Positions 35,916 to 47,962 of a stretch of DNA of 64,000 nt are shown here, piece by piece. The number at the start of each line of letters is the position of its first letter. The first letter of the stretch is position 1. The notes under the pieces were generated by a model. The model ran no database searches and had not been told where the DNA came from. It worked only from the letters and a program-made list of their open reading frames with translations. The stretch covers positions 159,646,875-159,710,874 of the forward strand of contig CP136062.1 of the NCBI GenBank assembly GCA_032622095.1, written 5' to 3'. The DNA comes from Siphonodentalium dalli. Its lineage: Eukaryota > Mollusca > Scaphopoda > Gadilida > Siphonodentaliidae. Made by a program: the position numbers and the translations under genes.

Positions 35916-37670
35916 GCTGCACCAGCGCGGAAAGGGTGTTAATAACTCTCCAATAACGAGATTTCGCATGTCAAACCCATTATTGTGTAAACATTACCGA
36001 TACAGTGGAATTACCAATGAATGTCCCAATTAGTCCAATAAGATACCAAAGTTTAATCAAAACTTGACGGCAAACATTGGAACATATCAAAGCATTAAAA
36101 ATATTCTGATATTCAGACTAAAATATTTGAACTTACCAAGCGATAAGTGATGTTTATTGACAAATCACTGTAACAATTTTGTTTACATACCAATGGTTTC
36201 AACACGCAAAATTTCGATTTAAATTGAGCAGATGGAATATGATATCTATATATACACAGAATAGAGATTCGTGGCAAATAACTGATGTCACCCATATGGT
36301 TCCCTTCACTTACACGAGCAGACGACGCTCTGGAATAGACCCTTATATCTGTGTGAGGCTCGCTACAGGATTCAATGCATGATCTAGACAACTTACATAT
36401 GCTTGTCCTCATGGTTGGTCCATAAATTTGAGCTGCAGACGTCTTATCGTTGAATGTAATCCTCATTTGGAATCCATGACATCGGATAAGGATGAATGTT
36501 CACCAATGATTCAGTGACCCCGTGTTGGTGTACTGTCACCCATGGTTACCATGGCTACGCATATCCTCGCACTGAGAGCTCGCTCACCGGGTCGTTTCGT
36601 CACCAACGGTCAAGATGTCCTGGGCCTGTTGGGTTGAGCATATGTTAGGTGTCGTTTACATGCGGGCGATGAAGTGAGATTAACTGGTATCTGGTTTAAA
36701 AACCAGATAAGCCATCCATGTAAACGGCATTATTTTCTCAAAAACGGAATCGTATTCGTCAATTCTGCGAAAATGTATTTGGACCCGATATGAAAGATAA
36801 GCTATAAGCCATAATTTATTCGTAATTCTTATATGTATGTAGTAGTTCATTGTGCGTAATATATATGGTTGTATATTTAGGACTGAGAAACATATAGTTA
36901 GGTGTGATATAAGTGCATGAGATTTATTTAATTGAGGTTTAATTGTCTAAGGTTGGGAGTAAACATAATGCGGAGGGGTGTATGAAATAAAGCTTAACAA
37001 TGACTGGACAACACACAAAAGAAATCAATTACCTGGTACCCGAGCGGAAGACACTTATACAATATCTGTACAATTTCAGTACACCGATCATTTTTACTTT
37101 CCAATCATATTCCCCCGAGAACGTCAATAGATATGCCGGTTTGCTTAACAATACCACAATTTTTGTTCAGCTACAGTCCGAAACATCAAGAGAGCGTTGT
37201 GTATTTTCCCCGAGTGCTGTCGAACCAATAATTACAACAACTACAATATTTGCAATACAGTTGCAATATGTTAGATTGTCTATTTATATTGTTTTTTTTT
37301 GGTAAATTCAGAATGTAAAAATATTTAAAACTGCACATAGTGTTTGGAACTTTGATTATACAAACTTTAAATACTACATGTAACCTAATATTTTGAAGAA
37401 AAACAAAACAAAAAACAAAACATTATGTTATCAGCATGGTTGTAGCCAATTTTCTGGAGAAAAAATAAATTATACCAGCGTAGCCTAAAATTCACTTTTA
37501 ACCTGAACACTCTTTGTTAAAATTATCCAAACACACTGTGTGCCTTTAAATATTTTAGAATTATATGTAAGAAAGTAGGCCAGGGCATGGTAGAGTCTCA
37601 CTCTTCCAAGCCTTGGATTGAGAGAATGAATGTCTGTGAATTTGTGTCTTTCTTCCTTTGTAATTCTTTC
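35916..37670. other. No firm feature
   Basis: Frames up to about 117 codons at 36113-36466 and 37000-37305 have no recognisable domain. The sequence is not obviously repetitive. Confidence 0.35.
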
Positions 37671-37671
37671 T

Positions 37672-37730
37672 GCTAAATAAAAAAAAATAAAAATAAAAAA
37701 AAAAAAATAATAAAAAAAAGCGTGTTGAGC
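37672..37730 (+). repeat. A-rich tract, possible retrotransposon tail
   Basis: 'gctaaataaaaaaaaataaa' and further A-rich sequence follows a non-repetitive block ending 'cctttgtaattctttctg'. It resembles a retroposon 3' tail, but no body or target duplication was identified. Confidence 0.3.
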
Positions 37731-37859
37731 CAACGCTGTTGCCAAAATACTGTAACCACCAAGCGACGAAAATAAATATGCGTGGCCGTATGCATGCCAG
37801 TGTCGTGAATCCGGCAGAAATCGAGGTACAATTACGACCGAAGGCCAAAGCAATAGTTT

Positions 37860-37950
37860 TATGCCGAATATTCGTATGTTCTGAGAAATATTCGAATATT
37901 CGAAATCCAACATCATTCGAGCGAATATTCGAATATTCGGACCGAACACA
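37860..37950. repeat. Cluster of GAATATTCGAATATTC dyads
   Basis: The self-complementary string 'gaatattcgaatattcg' occurs at about 37884-37902 and 37921-37938, with additional single 'gaatattcg' sites. This gives a strong local cruciform potential. Confidence 0.6.
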
Positions 37951-37987
37951 AACATTTTCCATCACCATCACGGTGTACTATGACTGT

Positions 37988-38390
37988 TTACAGATGCATA
38001 ATCCGATTAAACGCCCCAAAATTATTATTTCTTTGGCTTCGGGGATAATAAATATTTTATTCGAGTCAAGAACCCACCCATCAAAGCTCTGCGTTGTTAG
38101 ATATCGATGTTCTAAATCTATTCATTTTCACCACCTTTTTGGCGGCATGGCAACAAGTCGAAGCTTTCCGAAAAAGTCGACCGACATATTCTCAATACCA
38201 AATTTCGTTGAACAATATGTTGATAGACAACACGTTTTTGAGCAATGTTATACTATAGTTGACAGTGTTTAGCCTTATTTTTTTTATAATTAATCGAGTC
38301 TGATTGGCCTTTGGTGAATTTTTTGTTTTTGTTTTTGGTGTTGGAATCTGATGATATGGGGAACATCGAATCGGATTGAGTACCTTTAAT
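37988..38390 (-). mobile_element. ~400-bp MITE, copy 4
   Basis: Opposite orientation to copies 1-3: begins 'agatgcataatccgattaaa' and ends 'cggattgagtacctttaat'. It keeps the 'caccacctttttggcggcat' block. Confidence 0.7.
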
Positions 38391-38837
38391 GTGCCTCTAT
38401 GCGTTCGCGGTTGATAATGTGAACAAATTCGTACAAAGTTTGTTAAACCATTATTATCAAGCAGAACATAAACAAAATAGAACGAATTCTCATTTTAATA
38501 TAACAATAACATGATTTTGGAGAGCGTTGTGGTGCATTAACGGCCCAACATAAATGATTAACAGCCATATATCTTCTTATTAAATAAGGTGAATGAAGGT
38601 ATGTTAATCATTTCTGGAGTGCTGTTAATACACCATAATGTCCGACGTCATGTTATTACTATTATTACCACTTCAACTGGTAAAACATGCGGGATATAGT
38701 GGGTTTCCCTGAATTTACTTATATGTTCCAGCATTTCAATAAATCCATTGTCGGGAAGATGCATCTCGATCCTTTTTTTAAAACTCATTTAAAATGCCAA
38801 GATTATAGTAATGCTGAAATAAGGTAAATATACACAC

Positions 38838-39245
38838 CTTAATAGTCACCAATAGGTCATCGGTAATCCCTTAATAGTCACCAATAGGTCATCGGTCCTC
38901 CCTTAATAGTCACCAATATATCCTCGGTCCTCCCGTAATAGTCACCAATATATCCTCGGTCCTCCCCTAATAGTCACCAATATATCCTCGGTCCTCCCGT
39001 AATAGTCACAATATATTCTTGGTCGTGCCTAATAGTCACCAATAGGTCCTCGGTCCTCCCTTAATAGTCACCAATATGTCCTCGCTGTTCCCTTAATAGT
39101 CACCAATATGTCCCCACTCCTCCCTTAATAGTTACCACTATGTCTCGGTCCTCCCTTAAAAGTCATCCACAGATCCCCGGTCCTCCCTTAATAGTCACCA
39201 AATGGTCCTCAGTCCTCCCTTAATAGTCGCCAATATATCCACGTC
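38838..39245 (+). repeat. ~33-bp minisatellite
   Basis: About 12-13 copies of 'cttaatagtcaccaatatat' 'cctcggtcctccc', with point variants (ataggtcatcgg, atatgtcctcgc). Confidence 0.9.
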
Positions 39246-40491
39246 CTACTATTAACTTGCTGTTATATCACATGCTCAGGTCCAGGATGATTGAGCACTC
39301 GTTAAACGTCCACTTGTTAAAACTTTCCTTGTTGACGGTCTTTTGTTAGCTCAAGTTTGATCTTCGTCGACTTTTGAGCGCCTGGGGTGACAACTGAGAA
39401 TAAGACAAATGTACATACATAACAATCAGCATGCATAAATTCATAACCGCAAATAAACTTCTACGCATGTCCATGAATATCCGGACTAAAACTCTCTAGC
39501 CTTGTTCTCTGCATATCAGCCGAACATTTACTTCCTTCTCATGATAGTGTTAATGATTGAGTACTCGATCGCGGCCTTGAAACAATGTCGTACTTATGTT
39601 TACTGTGATTATATCGGTGTGTTTGCAGACGACATGCTTGTGTGGAGGTATGGACAACAAACAACCCATGTATACAGCAAACTCCTTGTTTAACGGAAAC
39701 GAATACTCATAGCCCATGGTGGTGTTGTTCGCTATATGCGTCCTTATCAGTCATACAGCTGTTACGTGGCTGTCACAAACGCGGCTATTGTTTTGACATT
39801 TATGAGATGTGCCTCTTTTGTCACATTCCGGAAATTACGTCATTCATGTAATTCCGTCGCGCGAAATTTGTTTTGAAACTTGTTCCATCAGATTTCACGC
39901 CATAAAATACTATTTGTGCGCTTTCTGTACATGTATACCCGAAAATGACAGAGGGGTTTCTCAAACTCATAGTTAGGGCACTATGTCATCAGCTTATGTG
40001 TACTTTCTAACTGTATCCATGTTCTAATAAAATTAAACTCGCGACCAAGCTCCATAGTCTAAAGAAACTAGCTTGGAATTCCATATATGTTGCGCATGTA
40101 ACGCCATCATTGTCTGAAATCACCAGATTTAATCTGAATTCAAACTCAATTCCAGCATGAACATCAAAATCGATGTCGATAAAGCTGGCATAACAGATCA
40201 AAATGATTTATTTTACCAGAATGACCAGGAACTACTTCACTAATGTATTCTCTAACCCAAAGCGGTTTTCATTTTTAATTTGTTTGAACAATATATACGT
40301 TTATCTCGCATGATAAGCTAGTACGTGAGCAGTGGAAATTCACAATGTACATTTAAAAAATATTAATAGTTTAATACTCATATTTAGAACTGGAATTTAC
40401 GAGGAAAATAGATATTGATTGTGTCCCGATTTATAACATCAAACACACCTCAACCATTTAATTGATGTGTCTAAAATGCGCATAAATAACC
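39246..40491. other. No recognisable feature
   Basis: No coding, repeat or RNA signal that I can support. Confidence 0.4.
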
Positions 40492-40498
40492 CCTACAT

Positions 40499-41056
40499 CA
40501 GGGGGGAGTCGGAAAAAAATTGGAAGCACGTATGCTGATTTTTGACTTTCGACCCTTGTTGTGACCCACCCACCCCCGCGTACAAATTTGTTCCGTTTTC
40601 GGCAGTTTTTTCCGACCATTTTTGGACACCCACCCCCATTTTAACACTAAAACAGAGATTTGCGGGGGGATTCACTGTAAACAGCTGTATATGAATGTAT
40701 GTGCATACTATTAGTCATGGATGTTAACATTGACATGTAAATAGGGACAAATCATTTTGGGGTCATTCGGTAAAAAAAAACATGGCTGCCAGCAGCCATC
40801 TTGGATTTCAAAATTCAATCCATTAGCATGGGCTACAGGCTATACTGTTTGTCTGATCATCATGAAATTTGTCATTTATGTTAATATTGACATATAGATG
40901 TGTTTTAAGCCAAACTCATTGCAAAAAACAGTCAAAAAGACTTGCAGGAAAAATATTTTTGAGTTGCGGGAAAAAATTGTTTGTTGGTCCTATCGACCAC
41001 CCACCCACCCCGGCATACGTGCCCGGAAAACACTTTTGTCCACCCCCCCCCCCCTG
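40499..41056. mobile_element. CAGGGGGG-terminus element, 558 bp
   Basis: Starts CAGGGGGGAGTCGGAAAAAA and ends with a C tract plus CTG; both termini share 'ggaaaa', 'gcacgtatg' and 'ccacccacccacccc' blocks in inverted order. It is flanked by a perfect 7-bp duplication CCTACAT (40492-40498 and 41057-41063). No coding capacity. Confidence 0.8.
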
Positions 41057-41278
41057 CCTACATAAGTAAGTACAATAACTCCTGCAACAAATATCTAGAT
41101 AATCTACTGCACGAGTTCATGATAGCAGCTGTCCCAACGTCTGACGCGACCTTTTAGAGATTACATAAGTTACGTATATATAGGGGCCTGGTCCTTTTAT
41201 TTCGTTTCAATGGCTACTAGTTTTATACGCAGCGACGTGTATAGTAAGCCATGTTTGTTATTAATCTCTATCAGAGCG

Positions 41279-41358
41279 TACCAGTCACACTTCTTTCTGA
41301 CTCTGATACGGCTGGGTAACCAGTCACACTTCTTTCTGACTCTGATACCAGCTGGGTA
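41279..41358 (+). repeat. ~40-bp direct tandem duplication
   Basis: 'accagtcacacttctttctg' 'actctgatac' is present twice in tandem, each followed by 'gctgggta'. Confidence 0.85.
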
Positions 41359-41777
41359 CATGTTTTCTATATTTAGCCCTGGATTTTCCAGCAAAAATGG
41401 CGAACTCTATCCTCCCAAATTCAAATATCCTATGTGCTTTGAGAACATTTCCCTCACTATAATAAAAAACGTTCTGACGTTTGACGTTTTGACGGAGATT
41501 TAAAGCTGTAGGTCGACTTGTCGACGATTTTTTGCATTCCACTCAGCTTTTTTTTTAATCTGTTATTTTTCACCACCTGGAATATTTGGCGGCAAAAATT
41601 CTGCTGACTTCTTCTAGAAATAGTGGACATGCGAAATCACAAACGGTCACGGTACGATCAGTGCATGAGTGACGATCGCAACATAATTTCGGAATATAAG
41701 ACGATGTTAAGTATCGCCATCAACAAGGCTTCCTCAATACGGTATGTTGTGATAGTTAACGTGCGGATACATGCATA

Positions 41778-42237
41778 TGTGACCCGACATATCAAATCCA
41801 GTTGTAAGTCGGGAATTTTTTTACCCTGTGCCAATGCATTCTCTTATATATGCGAGTCGACCATAGGTCGCCTCGCATATATAAGAGAATGCATTGGCAT
41901 AACAATGTTTTATCATTTTTTTTAAATAAATGTTTCTTACAATTTTTAGGGCATAAAATAAAAAAAACATCCATTACCCTGCAGGGAGCCCCACACATAT
42001 ATAGAAGCATATAGAAGAGTGTCGTCTGCTCATGTTTGTCTGGGGCTCTGTATGGGTGAAATTATAAAATTGTTAAAGAATACAAGAAAAAATTATTAAA
42101 ATTATAAAAAATTGTTAGGCCAATGCATTCTCTTATATATGCGAGGCGACATATGGTCGACTCGCATATATAAGAGAATGCATTGGCACAGGGTAAAAAA
42201 TCCCGACTTACGACTGGATTTGATATGGCGGGTCACA
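41778..42237. mobile_element. Double-hairpin MITE (TGTGACCCG termini)
   Basis: Outer inverted repeats begin TGTGACCCGACATATCAAAT and extend through 'aagtcggga' and 'accctgtgccaatgcattc'. Each end then carries its own perfect hairpin: 'gccaatgcattctcttatat' pairs with 'atataagagaatgcattggc' at 41829-41900 and again at 42118-42187. Flanking ATA occurs at 41775-41777 and 42238-42240. 460 bp, non-coding. Confidence 0.8.
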
Positions 42238-42370
42238 ATATATACTTATTCACGAATCGGTAATCATGTTTTATTCATGCAAATATACATGTTATACAGC
42301 ACTATGCTGGTTAGATATGGAAATACTATGTGTTTACATTTGTGATAAAACGTGATGAGTCATTCCAATT

Positions 42371-42776
42371 TTAAAGATGCATAATCCGATTAAGCGCCGC
42401 TCAATTACTATTTATTTGGATTCGGGGGTAAACAATATTTGAATCGAGTCGAGAAACACACCCATCAAAGCTCAGAGTTATTAGCATCGATTTGTGAAAT
42501 CTATTATTTTTCACAATCGAGAATTATAAGTGGTCCAGTAAACAGTGGACGAGCCGACGGTCTCGGACCAAATTGCGGATGAAGATGGATAACTCTAAAA
42601 TCAAACAACATGTTGATAAATAAAACATTTCGGGCAATTTTATACTGTAGTTGACAGTGGTTAGCATTAATTTTGGGTACTTAATCGATTCTGATAACTG
42701 AAGCGGCATTTCTAAAAATGTTGTTGTTGGAATCTGATTATATTGGGACCATCGAATCGGATTGAGTACCTTTAAT
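42371..42776 (-). mobile_element. ~400-bp MITE, copy 5
   Basis: Starts 'ttaaagatgcataatccgat' and ends 'cggattgagtacctttaa'. Its last 21 bp are included in the tandem duplication that starts at 42756, so the MITE was in place before that duplication. Confidence 0.75.
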
Positions 42777-45541
42777 TATATAAATCACAATATATTGAAG
42801 TTACAAACCACACTCGCTCATCCTACAAACTGCCAATTAAACCCGTTATTACAGGGGGGGGGGGTCTGCAAAAAAATTCCGTATATAGGGCCGGGGTGGT
42901 GGGTGGTCCAGAGGCGGAAAAAATGGTGCTTGTAAATTTTTTCCAAAATGGGTTTATTTCAAACAATTTACAAGTACTGACCATGTAATGTTGTTTGTAA
43001 GCATGTTAGTACCATGCTTGTTGGTATAGGGCTATATAGGCAGCTAAAGTGACTCTTTAGCCTCAGATTTAGCAACATTCTGGATTTCACAGTATCCCGG
43101 ACCACTTCACAGTGGACCACCGTATTAACGTTCAGGAAACTTATGATCAACGGAAGAAATATTTAGTAACAAAATTAATATATTACCCAGTTGTATTATC
43201 TGAATAAAAGTAATAAAACAAAAAAAACTCTATCACAAATTGGATACTACATGGTGAATACTCAATGATGACTACTAGTAGATATCATTAACCTGATTGT
43301 TGCATAACATGAAATTGAAAAGGGTATCTCATAAATTTATAATGTCTGAAATACTGTCTTGTTCTGGCATGTAATCAAATTCATTCCTTCTGGTTATTTC
43401 TCATCTTGAATGATTGCAAGTAATGTTAATTTGCAACAATTATCCAAATAAAACTGAATTGGTTATGATGAATGACATTACTGTTTACTGCTCAGACAAT
43501 CCCAACTGATGGTGACACTATTCTCATTGAATTTCCGAACTTCATCTGGGAGCTTTACTGCTCAACAAGACGAAACTAAAATACTAATTGTATACTGTTA
43601 TCACTTACAAATAGATGAACTGAAATAATGTGATGCATTCAGATGCATTGAGAAATGACATTCAATTCTTCATTCTGGTCTATCACCATACCAAACCACA
43701 TCAAAATTTGACAACCGACACTTAACTTATATTGCAAAAGCTTTGTATGGACTGAATTTCATAAAGTCGAACAGGCCCATAACTCTGGTAGGCATTGGTG
43801 GTCACAACCCGCGATATTATGCATATTCGTCCCCCCATTTCTGGTCCGTCACCATGCCATAGGGCATCAAATATGACAACTGACTCTTGAGTTAAAATTC
43901 AAAATGTTTGTACGGACAGACGGCTCGAGACGTCAACTATATTACCCGCCGACTAATATCGGGCAGTCCCCTCCCCACCCCATCCCGTTGGATAAGACTA
44001 AAGAGTTCTTTGATCATGCACATATAATTGTGGAACCCCTGACCTGTTTACTACTATTTACACTGGCCAGTGTTCTCTGTCAGACACAACACACTCGATA
44101 TATTAAGGCTATAATGGGGTCTAGGGCAATTTGTGACATATAGTGTACCTACACAATGCTTAATTAATATTGTTGTTAGATACTGAAAACACCAGGAAAC
44201 ACATGGAAATACAGTATATTTTTCGTTTTTCTGATCTGTGTTTACCAATTAGTAAGGCAGTTAACACAGTTATTGAAGAACGGCTAAAAAAAACCTCTGA
44301 ATCGGATTGAGTACCTTTAATTATATAAATCACAATATATTGAAGTTACAAACCACACTCGCTCATCCTACAAACTGCCAATTAAACCCGTTATTACAGG
44401 GGGGGGGTCTGCAAAAAAATTCCGTATATAGGGCCGGGGTGGTGGGTGGTCCAGAGGCGGAAAAAATGGTGCTTGTAAATTTTTTCCAAAATGGGTTTAT
44501 TTCAAACAATTTACAAGTACTGACCATGTAATGTTGTTTGTAAGCATGTTAGTACCATGCTTGTTGGTATAGGGCTATATAGGCAGCTAAAGTGACTCTT
44601 TAGCCTCAGATTTAGCAACATTCTGGATTTCACAGTATCCCGGACCACTTCACAGTGGACCACCGTATTAACGTTCAGGAAACTTATGATCAACGGAAGA
44701 AATATTTAGTAACAAAATTAATATATTACCCAGTTGTATTATCTGAATAAAAGTAATAAAACAAAAAAAACTCTATCACAAATTGGATACTACATGGTGA
44801 ATACTCAATGATGACTACTAGTAGATATCATTAACCTGATTGTTGCATAACATGAAATTGAAAAGGGTATCTCATAAATTTATAATGTCTGAAATACTGT
44901 CTTGTTCTGGCATGTAATCAAATTCATTCCTTCTGGTTATTTCTCATCTTGAATGATTGCAAGTAATGTTAATTTGCAACAATTATCCAAATAAAACTGA
45001 ATTGGTTATGATGAATGACATTACTGTTTACTGCTCAGACAATCCCAACTGATGGTGACACTATTTTCATTGAATTTCCGAACTTCATCTGGGAGCTTTA
45101 CTGCTCAACAAGACGAAACTAAAATACTAATTGTATACTGTTATACTAATATCGGGCAGTATAATAACCATATATCTATGTGTATACCTAACCAAAAAAC
45201 AATTCCCCTCCCCTCCCCACCCCATCCCGTTGGATAAGACTAAAGAGTTCTTTGATCATGCACATATAATTGTGGAACCCCTGACCTGTTTACTACTATT
45301 TACACTGGCCAGTGTTCTCTGTCAGACACAACACACTCGATATATTAAGGCTATAATGGGGTCTAGGGCAATTTGTGACATATAGTGTACCTACACAATG
45401 CTTAATTAATATTGTTGTTAGATACTGAAAACACCAGGAAACACATGGAAATACAGTATATTTTTCGTTTTTCTGATCTGTGTTTACCAATTAGTAAGGC
45501 AGTTAACACAGTTATTGAAGAACGGCTAAAAAAACCTCTGA
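42756..45541 (+). repeat. 1.5-kb tandem duplication, second copy with internal deletion
   Basis: 42756-44300 is repeated at 44301-45541. The copies are nearly identical (shift 1545 bp at the start, 1543 after a poly-G length change). The second copy lacks about 360 bp found at about 43600-43930 of the first; the first lacks about 50 bp present at 45160-45210. Junction sequences are CTCTGA/ATCGG. High identity implies a recent event. Confidence 0.9.
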
Positions 45542-45698
45542 AATTTTGATAAAAACATGAGAAACGGGGGGTGGGTCCCCAAAATTTTGGAGGAAAACAA
45601 TATTTTTTTTTGCAAAAATGGGGTGGTGGGTCCATCGAGGTCGGAAAAAACTTTTTGGGCCCTATATGTGCAATTTTTTTCCAGACCCCCCCCCCCTG
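42852..45698. mobile_element. CAGGGGGG-terminus element, internally duplicated
   Basis: Left end CAGGGGGGGGGGGTCTGCAA, right end ...TCCAGACC, C tract, CTG. 'ggaaaaaatt' and 'tatagggcc' follow at both ends. A perfect 7-bp duplication GTTATTA lies at 42845-42851 and 45699-45705. Because the 1.5-kb tandem duplication spans the left end, a second left end lies inside at about 44399. No transposase-like frame; frames such as 43904-44143 have no known domain. Confidence 0.75.
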
Positions 45699-45705
45699 GT
45701 TATTA

Positions 45706-46081
45706 TAGGACTTTTCGGCAGATATGATATCATGATTAGTACTATTGAGAGTATTTATTGGTAATAAACTAATTTGAATGACTAAATCGGATTTTGGTTA
45801 AATTCCTTTGTTGTTGTTGTTGTTCTAACTGGATGATACGGGGACCATGGAATCGGTGTATACATCTTTAACAGTGGCGTTACGACTTCATGCGTTAATT
45901 GTCGTGACGAAATTCCCAACGTTCACTTCCTTCATATCCATTTAAATAAAGTAGCATTTGAAAAAAAAACAATAACAAAATACCAGAGTAAATTAAGTGG
46001 AAACAATTATTTGTATATAGATGCATCTGACGGAAAACTTTGCCAGATTAACGATTATTTTATGAGACATGCATGCACTAT
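45706..46081. other. Spacer with MITE remnant
   Basis: 45780-45870 resembles a decayed end of the ~400-bp MITE ('aaatcggattttggtta', 'gatgatacggggaccatgga', 'atacatctttaac'). Confidence 0.4.
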
Positions 46082-47023
46082 AGTCAGGTTCGAAAATCTA
46101 AAAAAGCCTCTAGAAACGAAGGTGCGGGCATTTTTCTTTCAGAAGCTTTTGAGAATTGTTTCTAAAGGTATTTTTTATGCTGATTTCAAAAACCAATGTT
46201 GGCAAGTTGACCAAATTATTATATCTGGTCAAAAATGGCAATTCAAAATGGCCGCCATCAAAACAAAGTCTAACTGTACGTTTGTTGTTATATGTTGCTC
46301 TAAGACGTTTTAATATTGAGTATTTCTGTACTTTCGAACTAATTGGAACAAGAAGAAGTATACACAGAACATATGTGGTAATTTAAAGTGAACATTTCTG
46401 ACATTTAACCCCATTTATGCTCATAAAATTACAAAAAACGCGAATTTTATAAATTATTACGGTCTTAAAAAGGCAGAAAGTGAAATATGCTGGGAACGTA
46501 TTCTCCAAATTGTATAGACAGTTGTGTCTAAATGTAATTTGTAGCCTGATTCCAGAAAACAATGTTGGCAACTCGACAAATAATTATTTCTGACCTAAAA
46601 TGACAATTCAAAATGGCCGCCATCAGCACAAAGTCTAGATTTTCGTGTTTACTGTTATATGTTGTTCTAAGACGTTTGAATATTATGCATTTCCGTAATT
46701 TCGAACGAATTGTGACAAGAGACACTATACACAGAACATATGTGGTAATCTAAAGTGAACATATTTGACATTTAACCCACTTTATACCAAAAAATGACAA
46801 AAAACCCCGCAAATTTGATAAATTATTGCGGTCTTAAATGGCAGAAAGTGAAATATATCCTTCAAATGGTAATTATTTCTGACATAAAATGACAATTCAA
46901 AATGGCCGATATAATAATCAGTTAAAAATTCAAAAATTATCAGTGATATTATGAAACTGGTTCATCAGTACCCAATGCGACACAATTTGCCACCATATAA
47001 CCAAAAATGGTCACAAAAAAGCC

Positions 47024-47817
47024 TTATTTATTATTGCAGTCAGTTCCATAGTTGCAGAGTGGTGTGCAGTGTGACTCTGATTTTCTGCATGTACACCTGG
47101 CTGTTACACACCCCATATTGCATCCGCATTTGATTACTTCGAGACATGATTATGAAATGGGTTCTAGTGATACCATGGTTGGATCTAATCGACCATTTTC
47201 TTCTTTCCAACCCATTATCGAAGGATCCGGTAATGTTTGTACAGGAATGGTTGCTTGTTTCCAAACTAAAACCTAGTAGTTTGTTCTCAAGTTTCAGTCA
47301 GAGGGAACACCATGAATCTCGCATTGTTGAGTTTTGCATCGGAAACTCCATACAACTTGCATACAAAATGTTCAGCACTTTCAATTGTTTCAGTGGATAT
47401 TGCCATATTACCATTACCCTTTAAGAGTTCGCAACATTCCATGTAAATCTTCCATAATGATCGTTTAGACACCCCATATATGAACGAAGTTGAATCACAC
47501 CCCGTTAAAGCATGAAACGCAAGAATATAGTTCAGAGCGTCGCTCGGTATCTGGGTGGCAACATCCCTGATGGATAAAATTTTAGGGCTTTTGGAAGTTC
47601 CAGCCATCATGAACATATCACAATCTGCAGGGAATTTGTTTAGGTAACCAAGCAATAACACTAGAACATCGACGTCCCCACTTACCACAATGACTTGTTT
47701 CAGATTGCAACCCATGCTGGCATCAAGTGAATGAAGGATAAATCTAGTGTCAGCCTCTTCGTGATTAGACTCTAACCTTTTCAACTCTGTTCTATCTACC
47801 GAACAATCTACCTGCAC
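47024..47817 (-). pseudogene. Left-arm copy of PIN/CXC transposon ORF (3' part)
   Basis: Open from 47817 to 47287 on the minus strand: ESNHEEADTRFILHSLDASM, VIVVSGDVDVLVLLLGYLNK, FMMAGTSKSPKILSIRDVAT, ILAFHALTGCDSTSFIYGVS, then the SAEHFVCKLYGVSDAKLNNA region. After 47287 the reading changes frame and continues to a stop at 47024, with the cysteine-rich end degraded. The spacing of EEADT and a hydrophobic strand ending GDVDVL resembles the second acidic pair of PIN/FEN-type nucleases (EAExxC...EDxDxL in FEN1). Related ORFs are widespread as 'uncharacterised' proteins in invertebrate genomes. Here it lacks the N-terminal part that the right-arm copy retains, a deletion of about 375 bp, but keeps the intact EEADT motif that the right copy has lost. 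Confidence 0.65.
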
Positions 47818-47962
47818 GGGGGGGATGGTGTCATTGTTGTTAGGCAGGATACTTTCTCGATCAGAGCGTCACAAAGCATTGCTTTGTTTCAGTTCGAAGT
47901 GTTTTAATTGTCTCGCATAATGCTATTGGAACAGGCATGAGTTCATGTTGTAAAACAGATAT

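Noticed and set aside
37485-38272. Frames of 136-177 codons on both strands
   Set aside because: They cross an A-rich tract, the GAATATTCG dyads and a copy of the ~400-bp MITE; the translation has no known domain.
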